Source: Desulfobacterales bacterium
Lineage (GTDB): Bacteria; Desulfobacterota; Desulfobacteria; Desulfobacterales; SpSt-501
Direction of reading: 5' to 3'
NCBI GenBank assembly: GCA_030834695.1
Contig: JAUQXK010000097.1
Location: forward strand, 88,823-152,822
Length of the DNA stretch: 64,000 bases
Under the pieces are notes generated by a model. It had not been told where the DNA came from and ran no database searches. It saw nothing but the letters and a program-made list of their open reading frames with translations. Below, one piece after another: positions 33,564 to 41,831 of the stretch; position 1 is the first letter of the stretch; each line of letters starts with the position of its first letter. Made by a program: the position numbers and the translations under genes.

Positions 33564-35465
33564 ATGGCAACCGCAATCAGCACCGCACCCGACCTCGCCT
33601 GGACGAAAAAGATCTCCAGCCCGCAAGAGCTCGCCTCGTTTCGCCAGGCGATCCTTGCGAGCTTGGACCCCAACGCGCCCCGCATCCGAGTCTGCTGCGG
33701 GACCGGCTGCAAGGCCGTCGGAAGTCTGGATGTCCTGGAGGCAATGAAAACCGCCGTGGCCGCGGCCGGTGTCGATGTTCACGTCATGCCCGAGGTCAAA
33801 CGCACCGGCTGCCACGGGTTCTGCTCCCGCGGCCCGCTGCTGACCCTGGAACCGCAGGGCTTGTTTTACCAGCGCGTCAAATCCGAGGACACCGCGGAAA
33901 TCGTTCAGAAGACGATCATCGGCGGCGAGGTGATCCCGCGTTTCCTTTACAAGCCCCCGGGTTCCAAGGAGGCCATCGCCAAGGTCAGCGACATCCCTTT
34001 CTTTGCCAAACAGACCAAACTGGTGCTCAAACGCGTCGGCCGGATCGATCCCTTCGACATCCGCGACGCCATCGCCGCAGGCGCCTACGAGGGGATCGCC
34101 AAAGTCCTGGCCGAAATGACACCCCAGCAGGTCATCGAGGAAATCAAGGTCTCCCGGCTGAGAGGCCGGGGCGGAGCGGGTTTCCCCACCGGCGTCAAGT
34201 GGGAATCCTGCGCCGGCCAGGCCGGCCGGCACTATGTGATCTGCAACGGTGACGAAGGCGACCCCGGCGCCTTCATGGACGCCTCCGTCATGGAGGGTGA
34301 CCCCCATGCGGTTCTCGAGGGCATGGCCATCGCCGCCTACGCCATGGGTTCCGATCGGGGTTTCCTCTACGTGCGCATGGAGTATCCCCTGGCGGTCCAG
34401 ACCCTCACGGCGGCCATCCGCCAGGCCGAGGACCTTGGACTGCTCGGCCAAAACATTTTAGGCACCGACTTCAGTTTTCGGGTTTCCGTCTCCACCGGCG
34501 CCGGCGCTTTTGTCTGCGGCGAATCTTCCGCCCTGATGTCTTCCCTGGAAGGCAAGGTGGGCCGCCCGCGGGCGAAATACATCCGCTCCACCGAAAAAGG
34601 CTTCCGCGACAGCCCTTCCAACCTGAACAACGTCGAGACCTACGCGAACGTGCCAGAGATCATCCTGCGCGGCGGCCAGTGGTACACCACCTACGGCACG
34701 GAGCGCTCAACCGGCACCAAGGTCTTCTCCCTCACCGGCAATGTTCATAACGTGGGCCTGGTGGAAGTGCCCATGGGCACTTCGCTCAAAGATATCGTCT
34801 TCGGTATTGGCGGCGGCGTTCCCAACAAAAAGGAGCTGAAGGCGGTCCAGACCGGCGGCCCTTCCGGCGGCTGCATCCCCATACCGAGCAAGTTCATCGA
34901 CATCAACGTGGGCTTCGGCAAGCTCGCCGAAATCGGCTCCATGATGGGCTCCGGCGGCATGATCGTCATGGACGAGAACACCTGCATGGTGGAGATTTCG
35001 CGCTACTTCATCAACTTCCTGGTAGAGGAGTCCTGCGGCCAGTGCACGCCCTGCCGCGAGGGGCTGACCCGTATGCGCGAGATCCTGTCGCGCATCACCC
35101 AGGGCGAGGGCCGCGAGGGGGACATCGAACTGCTCGAGGAGATCGGGCAGTTCACCAACAACTTTTCGCTGTGCGGCCTGGGGACCTCGGCCGCCAACCC
35201 GGTCTTGTCCACCATTCGATACTTCCGCGATGAATATGAGGCCCACATCCGGGACAAAAAATGCCCGGCCGGCGTATGCAAGCCGCTTTACTACTATGAA
35301 ATAGATTCTGAAAAGTGTACGGGCTGCGGCGTGTGCCGCAAGCGCTGCCCGGCCGCGGCCATCGAAGGCGAGAAAAAGAAGCCGCACACCATCCACCAGG
35401 AACTGTGCATCAAGTGCATGGAATGCTACCGCAACTGCAAGTTCGACAGCATCCGGATCATGTGA
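33564..35465 (+). CDS. nuoF: NuoF-type NADH-binding flavoprotein with extra Fe-S domains (HndC/HydB-like)
   Basis: The 633-residue protein is about 200 residues longer than classical NuoF. Its parts are an N-terminal thioredoxin-like [2Fe-2S] domain (CCGTGCKAVG, CHGFCSRGP), the FMN/NADH core (RGRGGAGFPTGVKWE, CNGDEGDPGAFMD, GAGAFVCGESSALMSSLEG), the [4Fe-4S] ligands ESCGQCTPCREG with a distant CGLG, and a C-terminal pair of [4Fe-4S] motifs (CTGCGVCRKRCP, CIKCMECYRNC). This layout is typical of NADH subunits of bifurcating [FeFe]-hydrogenases and formate dehydrogenases, and suggests ferredoxin contact. It sits between nuoE and a short NuoG-like gene. Confidence 0.94.
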   Translation: MATAISTAPDLAWTKKISSPQELASFRQAILASLDPNAPRIRVCCGTGCKAVGSLDVLEAMKTAVAAAGVDVHVMPEVKRTGCHGFCSRGPLLTLEPQGLFYQRVKSEDTAEIVQKTIIGGEVIPRFLYKPPGSKEAIAKVSDIPFFAKQTKLVLKRVGRIDPFDIRDAIAAGAYEGIAKVLAEMTPQQVIEEIKVSRLRGRGGAGFPTGVKWESCAGQAGRHYVICNGDEGDPGAFMDASVMEGDPHAVLEGMAIAAYAMGSDRGFLYVRMEYPLAVQTLTAAIRQAEDLGLLGQNILGTDFSFRVSVSTGAGAFVCGESSALMSSLEGKVGRPRAKYIRSTEKGFRDSPSNLNNVETYANVPEIILRGGQWYTTYGTERSTGTKVFSLTGNVHNVGLVEVPMGTSLKDIVFGIGGGVPNKKELKAVQTGGPSGGCIPIPSKFIDINVGFGKLAEIGSMMGSGGMIVMDENTCMVEISRYFINFLVEESCGQCTPCREGLTRMREILSRITQGEGREGDIELLEEIGQFTNNFSLCGLGTSAANPVLSTIRYFRDEYEAHIRDKKCPAGVCKPLYYYEIDSEKCTGCGVCRKRCPAAAIEGEKKKPHTIHQELCIKCMECYRNCKFDSIRIM

Positions 35466-35513
35466 CCGGCTGCCGGATGAAGCGGCGGCTGTGAGATCCG
35501 AAGGACATCAGGC

Positions 35514-36317
35514 ATGAAGATCATCATGGACGGAAAAGAGGTTGCGGCCGAACGTGGCCAGACCATCGTGGAGGTGGCTCGGCGCAACGGCGTCTACATC
35601 CCAACCCTCTGCCATGTCCCGGCGCTGGAGCCGGCGGCCATGTGCCGGGTGTGCACCGTGGAGTTGGTCGAAGGCCGCCGCACGCGCCTGGTGACCTCCT
35701 GCAACTACCCGCTGCGCGGAGATGCGGAGATCCGCACCGACACCCCCATGCTGCGGCAGAACCGCAAGGTGCTCATCGAACTGCTCGCTTCGCGCTGCCC
35801 CGACGCCGAAGCCCTGAAAGAGCTGGCCGAGCGCTACGGCGCCGACCTGAACCGCTTTCCGGCCGAAGACCGACAATGCATCATGTGCGGCCTGTGCGCG
35901 CGCGTCTGCGAGCGGGTCGGCGGCAACGTGCTCGCCCTCTGCGGCCGCGGGGTCGAGATCCGGGTGGACACCTCCTTCGGCCGGCTCTCGCCGACCTGCA
36001 TCGGATGCGCTTCCTGCGTTCAGATCTGCCCGGTCAACGCCATCCGCATCGAAGACATGGACGGCGAGCGCCGGGTGATCGTCAGGGGCAAGGAAGCCTC
36101 GCGCGTCCAGCTGCGCAAATGCACAAGCTGTGGCATCCACTTCGGTCCGGTGATCGACCTCGGTCCGGTGCTCGATCGTGCGGGGGAGGGGGGCGTCCCC
36201 GCTTTCAACGCCAGCGTCTGCCCGGCCTGTTCGCGGCGCAGCCTGGCCCGGCGTCTGGCCGAACGGCATTTTGAACAGCACGCGGTCGAATCTCCCGATG
36301 CGGACGAGGAAGGCTGA
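35514..36317 (+). CDS. Short NuoG-like Fe-S protein (HoxU-type) with C-terminal CxxC pair
   Basis: The 267-residue protein corresponds only to the N-terminal part of NuoG. It has a [2Fe-2S] plant-ferredoxin domain (Cys33, 44, 47, 63) and two [4Fe-4S] motifs (Cys122-132 CIMCGLCARVC and Cys162-172 CIGCASCVQIC). The His/Cys3 cluster motif usually following the [2Fe-2S] domain is absent, and so is the large molybdopterin-fold domain. An added C-terminal segment has CTSC (203-206) and CPAC (236-239), which look like a zinc ribbon or an extra cluster site. It passes electrons from the flavoprotein toward NuoI. The next gene is nuoD. Confidence 0.92.
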   Translation: MKIIMDGKEVAAERGQTIVEVARRNGVYIPTLCHVPALEPAAMCRVCTVELVEGRRTRLVTSCNYPLRGDAEIRTDTPMLRQNRKVLIELLASRCPDAEALKELAERYGADLNRFPAEDRQCIMCGLCARVCERVGGNVLALCGRGVEIRVDTSFGRLSPTCIGCASCVQICPVNAIRIEDMDGERRVIVRGKEASRVQLRKCTSCGIHFGPVIDLGPVLDRAGEGGVPAFNASVCPACSRRSLARRLAERHFEQHAVESPDADEEG

Positions 36318-36321
36318 CGCC

Positions 36322-37488
36322 ATGTCCCAGGATGTGAACTCCCGCCTGACGGGGGATTTCTATACGGCGCCGTTTGGCCCCCGCCTCGAGCCGGACGGCG
36401 ACACGCTGGTCCTCAACATGGGGCCGCAGCACCCCGCCACTCACGGTGTGCTGCGGGTGGTCGTGGAGTTGGACGGCGAGTACATCCGCCGTGCCGAGCC
36501 GGTCCTGGGTTACATCCACCGCATGCACGAAAAAATGGGTGAGGTGAAAACCTGGGTGCAGTACCTGCCCAACATGGGCCGGGTGGACTACCTGCACGCC
36601 CTCGCCTGGAACTGGGCCTATGTGGGCGCGGTCGAAAAGCTGATGGGCATCGAGGTCCCCCCGCGGGCCGAGTACATCCGGGTAATTACCTGCGAATTGA
36701 ACCGCATCAATTCGCACCTGCTCTGGTGGGGCGCGTACTTGTTGGACCTGGGCGCGTTTACTCCGATTTTGTATGCCTTCGCCGACCGCGAGCACATCAT
36801 GGACATCCTGCAGATGGTGACCGGTTCGCGGCTGACCTATTGCTACTACCGCTTCGGCGGGGTTTCGGGGGACGTGAACGACGAATTCATCCGCCGAACG
36901 CGCGAGTTTGTGGCCGACTTCAAGAAACGCCTGCCCATGTATCGGGCGCTGGTGACCGACAATATAATCCTGAGGGGCCGCTGCGAGGACATCGGCGTGC
37001 TGACCCCGGAGATGGCCCGGCGCTACGGCGCCACCGGGCCGGTGCTGCGGGGTTCGGGGGTGGCCTATGACGTACGCCGCGCCGAACCGTATTCAATCTA
37101 CGACCGGCTGGATTTCGACATCCCCACCGGCCGAAAGGGCGACGTAATGGATCGCTATGAGGTGCGCATGGCGGAATTGGACCAATGCCTGCGCATCGTC
37201 GAACAGGCGCTGGACGCCCTGCCGACGGGCGCCCACATCCACCCCGATCTGCCCGAACGATTCATTCCGCCCAAAGGCGAGGTCTACTACGCGGTGGAAG
37301 GCGCGCGGGGCAAAATCGGGGTCTACCTCTTGAGCGACGGCGGCCCGAAGCCCTACCGGGTCAAGCTGCGCTCGCCCGGTTTTTCCAACCTGAGCCTGTT
37401 CGCGGAGCTCGCCCAGGGCACGCTCCTGGCCGACGCCGTGTCCATCCTGGGCAGCCTGGACCTCGTGATTCCGGAGATCGACCGATGA
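36322..37488 (+). CDS. nuoD: NADH-quinone oxidoreductase subunit D
   Basis: The 388-residue 49-kDa-type subunit, a relative of [NiFe]-hydrogenase large subunits without the metal Cys, shapes the quinone site with NuoB. Signatures are LNMGPQHPATHGVLRVVVELDGE, EPVLGYIHRMHEKMGE, NRINSHLLWWGAYLLDLGA and VYLLSDGGPKPYRVKLRSPGFSNL. The ATG at 36322 is 4 bases after the previous stop. The longer frame from 36178 lies inside the preceding gene. Placement after nuoEFG rather than after nuoC differs from the E. coli order. Confidence 0.95.
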   Translation: MSQDVNSRLTGDFYTAPFGPRLEPDGDTLVLNMGPQHPATHGVLRVVVELDGEYIRRAEPVLGYIHRMHEKMGEVKTWVQYLPNMGRVDYLHALAWNWAYVGAVEKLMGIEVPPRAEYIRVITCELNRINSHLLWWGAYLLDLGAFTPILYAFADREHIMDILQMVTGSRLTYCYYRFGGVSGDVNDEFIRRTREFVADFKKRLPMYRALVTDNIILRGRCEDIGVLTPEMARRYGATGPVLRGSGVAYDVRRAEPYSIYDRLDFDIPTGRKGDVMDRYEVRMAELDQCLRIVEQALDALPTGAHIHPDLPERFIPPKGEVYYAVEGARGKIGVYLLSDGGPKPYRVKLRSPGFSNLSLFAELAQGTLLADAVSILGSLDLVIPEIDR

Positions 37489-38474
37489 CGGCACAGTTGC
37501 TGGAACTGCTTTCCCATCCGCTCGGGCAGATGATCACCGCGCTGGCGGCCATCATGGTCTTCATGGCCGTGAACGGCATGGCTTTGCAGTACGCGGAACG
37601 CAAGGTGGCCGGGTTCATCCAGCGCCGGCCGGGGCCCTACGAGGTCGGTCCGCACGGCCTGCTGCAGCCTTTCGCCGATGCCGGCAAGCTGATCAGCAAG
37701 CAACTCGTCGCGCCGCTCGGCGCGGACCGGTTGCTGTTCTGGATAGCCCCGCTCGTCTCGGTGGCGCCGGTGGTGGTCTGCTTCCTGCCCATCCCCTTCA
37801 GCCCGCTTTTGACCGGCATGAACATAAACCTGGGGCTCTTGCTTATATTGGCCTTCTCGGGCTTGAACACGCTCGCGCTCTGTCTGGCCGGTTGGGGGTC
37901 GAACAACAAATACAGCTTGCTCGGCGCGGCTCGGGCGGTCGCCCAGTCGGTGGCCTACGAGATCCCGCTGCTGCTATCCGTGCTGGCGGTGGCCTTCCAG
38001 GTCGGCTCCCTCGATCTCGCGGCCATTGCCGCGTCCCAGACCCAAGGTTTGTTGTCTTGGAATGTGCTTGTCCAACCCCTGGCCTTCATCATCTTCTTCA
38101 TTTCGGGCATAGCCGAAACCAACCGGGCGCCTTTCGACCTGCCCGAGGCCGAGAGCGAGCTGACCGCCGGTTTCCATACCGAGTATTCCGGCATGTGCTT
38201 CGGCATCTTTTTCCTGGCCGAGTACTCGTACATGGTGGTGGTCTGCGCCGTGGCCACCGCGTTGTTCCTGGGCGGCTGGGATGGCCCTGTCTTCCCGGGA
38301 CCCTGGTGGTTCCTCGCCAAGACATTTGCGCTCATCTTCGCCATGATGTGGTTTCGCTGGACCTTCCCCCGCGTGCGCTTCGACCAGCTGTTGAACATCT
38401 GCTGGAAGTGGCTGATCCCGCTGGGACTGGCCAACTTGGTGGCGACGGCCGCTATCGTCAAATGGGTGCAATGA
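37485..38474 (+). CDS. nuoH: NADH-quinone oxidoreductase subunit H
   Basis: The 329-residue membrane subunit has about eight helices and links the quinone site to the pump. Signatures are YAERKVAGFIQRRPGPYEVGPHGLLQPFADAGKLISKQ, AETNRAPFDLPEAESELTAGFHTEYSGMCFGIFFLAEY and FRWTFPRVRFDQLLNICWKWLIPL. The ATG at 37485 overlaps the nuoD stop (ATGA) and gives normal length. Confidence 0.95.
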   Translation: MTAQLLELLSHPLGQMITALAAIMVFMAVNGMALQYAERKVAGFIQRRPGPYEVGPHGLLQPFADAGKLISKQLVAPLGADRLLFWIAPLVSVAPVVVCFLPIPFSPLLTGMNINLGLLLILAFSGLNTLALCLAGWGSNNKYSLLGAARAVAQSVAYEIPLLLSVLAVAFQVGSLDLAAIAASQTQGLLSWNVLVQPLAFIIFFISGIAETNRAPFDLPEAESELTAGFHTEYSGMCFGIFFLAEYSYMVVVCAVATALFLGGWDGPVFPGPWWFLAKTFALIFAMMWFRWTFPRVRFDQLLNICWKWLIPLGLANLVATAAIVKWVQ

Positions 38475-39049
38475 GCATGAAACGTCTCTTCCAAAACATA
38501 AAGGGCCTATGGAGCTTGCTGGTCGGCCTGAAGGTCACGGGGGGCGAGCTAATCAAGCCCTGGCTCACGGTCCATTACCCGCGCCAGGAGGTTGAGAACC
38601 TATCGAGCTACCGCGGCCACATCGAACTGGTGCCGGCAACGGACGACCCCCTGACCCCGCGCTGCATCATGTGCTGGAAATGCGTCGAGATCTGTCCCTC
38701 GCGATGCATCAGCCTGCGCATGCACGCAACGGGCGAAGCGGGTGTCGCGGCCGCGGACGACCCGGGGCTCCTGTTGGCGCCGGAAGTGAAATCGCCCTAC
38801 TCCGCGCACCTGGCCCCGCCGCCGGACAAAATCGAGCGGATCCTCGACAGCTACCGGCTCAACTACAGCCTGTGCAGCCTCTGCGGGCTGTGCGTGCAGA
38901 TCTGCCCGGTGGATGCCATCCGCTTCTCCCGCAACGCCTACCTGGTGGGGACGACGCGGCAGAGCTTCGAGCTGGATCTGCTGGCCCGGCTGAAATCCCA
39001 GGCGGCATCTGCGCGCGGGGCCGCGCCGACGCAACCGCAAGGAGCCTAA
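38471..39049 (+). CDS. nuoI: NADH-quinone oxidoreductase subunit I
   Basis: The 192-residue subunit has two [4Fe-4S] clusters (CIMCWKCVEICPSRC and CSLCGLCVQICPVDA) and passes electrons to NuoB. The gap between the two motifs (about 60 residues) is longer than usual, with an insert containing LLLAPEVKSPYSAHLAPPPDKIERI. The ATG at 38471 overlaps the nuoH stop (ATGA). A second ATG 6 bases on is possible. Confidence 0.94.
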   Translation: MSMKRLFQNIKGLWSLLVGLKVTGGELIKPWLTVHYPRQEVENLSSYRGHIELVPATDDPLTPRCIMCWKCVEICPSRCISLRMHATGEAGVAAADDPGLLLAPEVKSPYSAHLAPPPDKIERILDSYRLNYSLCSLCGLCVQICPVDAIRFSRNAYLVGTTRQSFELDLLARLKSQAASARGAAPTQPQGA

Positions 39050-39054
39050 GATCG

Positions 39055-39573
39055 ATGGAACAACTGGCCCATGCTGCATATGGACTCTACCTGGTGCTCA
39101 TCCTCGCCGGGGCCTGGGCGGCCGTGCGCTGCCGGAACCTGGTGCGCGCGCTGCTGGGGCTCATCATGACCCTCTTCGGAGTCGCCGGGATGTATTTTCT
39201 CATGGCGGCCCCCTTCATGGCCCTGATGCAGATCCTGATCTATGTGGGTGCGGTGAGCGTGCTCATTTTCTTTGCCATCATGCTCACCCGCACGCCGGGC
39301 GGCGAGGCCGGCGAGGAGGGCGGAGGGGCGCGGCCGGCCGTGCGCACCGTGCTGGCCCTGCTGAGCGGGCTTCTGCCCGCGGCGATCCTGGCCGCGGTGA
39401 TTTTGACCAAGGCCCCCCAGAGCCTGCCCTTGAAACCCGAGCTTCCCCTCGGCCGGCTCGGTCAGTTCCTGACGGGGCCTTACGTGCTGGCCTTCGAGCT
39501 GATTTCGGTGGTGCTGCTGGCCGCCATGGCCGGAGCGGTCGTGCTCGGCTTCGAGAGGAGGAAAAGCGCATGA
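39055..39573 (+). CDS. nuoJ: NADH-quinone oxidoreductase subunit J
   Basis: The 172-residue membrane subunit has five helices and the NuoJ core FGVAGMYFLMAAPFMALMQILIYVGAVSVLIFFAIML, which carries the pi-bulge helix involved in gating. The ATG at 39055 follows AAGGAG. The frame open from 38671 is inside nuoI. It ends in an ATGA overlap with nuoK. Confidence 0.94.
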   Translation: MEQLAHAAYGLYLVLILAGAWAAVRCRNLVRALLGLIMTLFGVAGMYFLMAAPFMALMQILIYVGAVSVLIFFAIMLTRTPGGEAGEEGGGARPAVRTVLALLSGLLPAAILAAVILTKAPQSLPLKPELPLGRLGQFLTGPYVLAFELISVVLLAAMAGAVVLGFERRKSA

Positions 39574-39878
39574 GCCCGCTGGTGCTGTTCCATCTGGCCG
39601 CCCTGCTGCTGCTGGGCTTCGGCCTGTACGGTCTCACCAGCCGCCGGAGCCTGGTGGGAATGCTCATCTCGGTGGAGCTCATGTTGAACGGCGCCGGACT
39701 CGCGCTGGTGGCGAGCGCCCGGCTGACCCCGGCGTCGGATGAGCTGGGCCAGCTCGGCACCCTGCTGGTCATGGGGCTCGCCGCCGCGGAGGCCACCCTG
39801 GTGCTGGCCATGGTCCTGGTGGCGGCCAAGCGCTGGGGGACTTCGGACAGCGATCGGCTGTCGGCGTTGAAAGGATAG
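39570..39878 (+). CDS. nuoK: NADH-quinone oxidoreductase subunit K
   Basis: The 102-residue subunit has three helices with the two conserved membrane Glu: one in SVELMLNGAGLALVA (helix 2) and one in AAAEATLVLAMVLVA (helix 3). It starts in an ATGA overlap with nuoJ. It is followed by a perfect 18-bp inverted repeat in the gap before the first antiporter-like gene. Confidence 0.95.
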   Translation: MSPLVLFHLAALLLLGFGLYGLTSRRSLVGMLISVELMLNGAGLALVASARLTPASDELGQLGTLLVMGLAAAEATLVLAMVLVAAKRWGTSDSDRLSALKG

Positions 39879-39888
39879 AACAAGGAAA

Positions 39889-39942
39889 CAGGGTTCGGGG
39901 TTCAGGCGAAAGCAATCATCAGTTCCTGAACCCCGAACCCTG
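39889..39942. repeat. Perfect 18-bp inverted repeat of CCTGAACC units between nuoK and the first antiporter gene
   Basis: The bases cagggttcggggttcagg (39889-39906) pair exactly with 39925-39942 around an 18-base loop. The same CCTGAACCC unit occurs at 23645-23763 and 41787-41820. There is no T-tract, so termination is unlikely. It could mark an mRNA processing or stability site inside the operon. Confidence 0.8.
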
Positions 39943-39981
39943 AAAGAATCGTATCAGCACGTACCACGCAGGAAAACCATA

Positions 39982-41460
39982 ATGGTTATAGAACATTCCA
40001 CCTTGATCTGGCCGCTCGTATTCACCGGCCTGGCGCCCTTCTTCATCTGGCTGCTGCGGGGCAACATCAACGCCCGTGAGGGGGTATCTTTCGCCGCCGG
40101 CGTGCTCACCTTCGGCACGGTGCTGACCTTCGTGCCGCCGGTGCTGAACGGCCAGGTCCTGGTCTATCCTCTCTTCGTGATTTTGCCCGGCATCGAGGTC
40201 AAGTTCGGCGCGGACGGCCTGGGCCTCATTTTCGCGATCGTGGCCTCCTTTCTGTGGATCCTGGCGACGGCCTACAACATCGGCTACATGCGATCTCTCA
40301 AGGAGCACGCCCAGACCCGCTATTACTTCTGCTTCGCGGTGGCGATCTTCGGCGCTGTAGGGGTTGCCCTATCCGCCAATGTCTTCACGCTTTATCTTTT
40401 TTACGAAGTCATCACGGTATTCACCTACCCGCTGGTGGCCCATCACCAGGACGAGGAGGCCTACCACGGCGCGCGCAAGTACCTGGTCTACCTCATGGGC
40501 ACCTCCAAGCTCTTCCTGCTGCCGGCGATGATCCTGACCTATGTGCTCTGCGGGACGCTCGACTTCCGCCTGGGCGACCTGGCGCAGGGCATTTTCCCGG
40601 CGGACGCCGACCCCACCTTGGTGACGATCACATACGCCCTCTATGTCGCGGGCCTGGCCAAAGCAGCCATCATGCCGCTGCACAACTGGCTGCCCTCGGC
40701 CATGGTGGCGCCGACTCCGGTGTCGGCCCTGCTGCACGCGGTGGCCGTGGTGAAGGCGGGTGTGTTTTCGATCTGCCGGGTGCTTCTGTCCGCTTTCGGC
40801 GTCACCCGCATGGACGCGCTGGGTCTGGGCGACGCCACGGCTGTTTTCGCCGCCCTGACCATCGTGCTGGCTTCGGTCATCGCCCTGACCAAGGACGACC
40901 TCAAGGCCCGGCTGGCCTATTCCACCGTAAGTCAGCTTTCGTATGTGGTCCTGGGGGTCTCGATGCTCACCCCGCTCGCCGTGACCGGCGGCGTGGCCCA
41001 CATCGCCCACCATGCTTTCAGCAAGATCACGCTCTTTTTCACGGCCGGCGCCATCTACGTCGCCAGCCACCAGAAAAAGATCAGCATGATGTCCGGCCTG
41101 GGCCGGCGCATGCCGTGGACCTTCGGGGCTTTTGCGGTCGCCGCGCTGTCCATGATCGGAATCCCACCGGTGTGCGGGTTCGTGAGCAAATGGTACATGG
41201 TGAACGGTGCAGTGAGCGCCGGCCATTACGCCCTGCTGGCGGCCCTGCTGGCGAGCACGATCCTGAACGCGGCCTATTTCACGCCGGTGGTCTACAAGGC
41301 CTTCTTCGAGGAACCGGCGCCGGGGGTGGACCTCGGCCATTACACCGAAGCGCCGCTGTCCATGGTCGCGCCGCTGTGCTTCACGGCCGCGGTCAGCGTT
41401 TTTCTCGGGCTCTACCCCGAGACGTTCATCCAGTTCATTCACGCCCTGAAAGGGTTTTGA
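39982..41460 (+). CDS. Extra NuoM/MrpD-like antiporter subunit
   Basis: The 492-residue protein has about 14 helices of the complex I/Mrp antiporter family. The TM5 Glu is in YLFYEVITVFTYPLVAHH and the TM7 Lys in AGLAKAAIMPLHNWLPSAMVAPTPVSALLHAVAVVKAG. It retains TKDDLKARLAYSTVSQLSYVVLG and HIAHHAFSKITLFFTAGAIY. It lacks the long C-terminal lateral helix of NuoL. With the later NuoL-, NuoM- and NuoN-like genes it makes four antiporter-like subunits instead of three. AGGAAA precedes the ATG. Confidence 0.9.
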   Translation: MVIEHSTLIWPLVFTGLAPFFIWLLRGNINAREGVSFAAGVLTFGTVLTFVPPVLNGQVLVYPLFVILPGIEVKFGADGLGLIFAIVASFLWILATAYNIGYMRSLKEHAQTRYYFCFAVAIFGAVGVALSANVFTLYLFYEVITVFTYPLVAHHQDEEAYHGARKYLVYLMGTSKLFLLPAMILTYVLCGTLDFRLGDLAQGIFPADADPTLVTITYALYVAGLAKAAIMPLHNWLPSAMVAPTPVSALLHAVAVVKAGVFSICRVLLSAFGVTRMDALGLGDATAVFAALTIVLASVIALTKDDLKARLAYSTVSQLSYVVLGVSMLTPLAVTGGVAHIAHHAFSKITLFFTAGAIYVASHQKKISMMSGLGRRMPWTFGAFAVAALSMIGIPPVCGFVSKWYMVNGAVSAGHYALLAALLASTILNAAYFTPVVYKAFFEEPAPGVDLGHYTEAPLSMVAPLCFTAAVSVFLGLYPETFIQFIHALKGF

Positions 41461-41475
41461 GAAAAAGAGGCCATC

Positions 41476-41790
41476 ATGGGACAGCACCCGACGCCACCTT
41501 CCGCACTGCTGTCGGCTCCAGCCAGGAAGCTGCGCAACCTGATGTTCGCCGCGTTGGCCCTCCTGGTGCTGCTAAACCTGTTCATCCACCCGCACGAGCC
41601 GCACTTCGGCCTAGACGCCTATGCCGGATTCTGGGCGGTCTTCGGTCTGGTCGGCGCCGTGGTGCTGGGCCGCGCGGCCAAGGGGCTGGCCCACACCGTT
41701 CTGGGGAAGAACGAAGATTTTTATGAAAAAGGGACTGAGGATTCAATGCATGCGGCGCCCGCAGAGCAGAAACCGCCACACCACCATTGA
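41476..41790 (+). CDS. Small two-helix membrane protein in the nuo operon
   Basis: The 104-residue protein has two predicted transmembrane helices (about residues 22-39 and 49-68) joined by a short HPHEPHFGLDAYAG loop, and a hydrophilic tail ending in His residues. It resembles no canonical complex I subunit. Its position between two antiporter genes suggests an accessory membrane subunit. GAGG precedes the ATG. Its stop codon abuts the heptamer repeat at 41787. Confidence 0.8.
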   Translation: MGQHPTPPSALLSAPARKLRNLMFAALALLVLLNLFIHPHEPHFGLDAYAGFWAVFGLVGAVVLGRAAKGLAHTVLGKNEDFYEKGTEDSMHAAPAEQKPPHHH

Positions 41791-41820
41791 ACCCCTGAAC
41801 CCTGAACCCTGAACCCTTTG
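41787..41820 (+). repeat. Tandem CCCTGAA heptamers
   Basis: At least three direct copies of ccctgaa, with a fourth imperfect copy (acccctgaaccctgaaccctg and onward), start at the stop codon of the small membrane gene and reach the ribosome site of the next gene. It belongs to the same family as 23645-23763 and 39889-39942. Confidence 0.8.
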
Positions 41821-41831
41821 AGGTTATCAGC

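Noticed and set aside
32883-34451. 522-codon minus-strand open frame
   Set aside because: It is antisense to nuoE and nuoF and has no recognisable domain.
41787-41820. Short tandem units as a CRISPR array
   Set aside because: The units are contiguous heptamers with no spacers and no cas genes.
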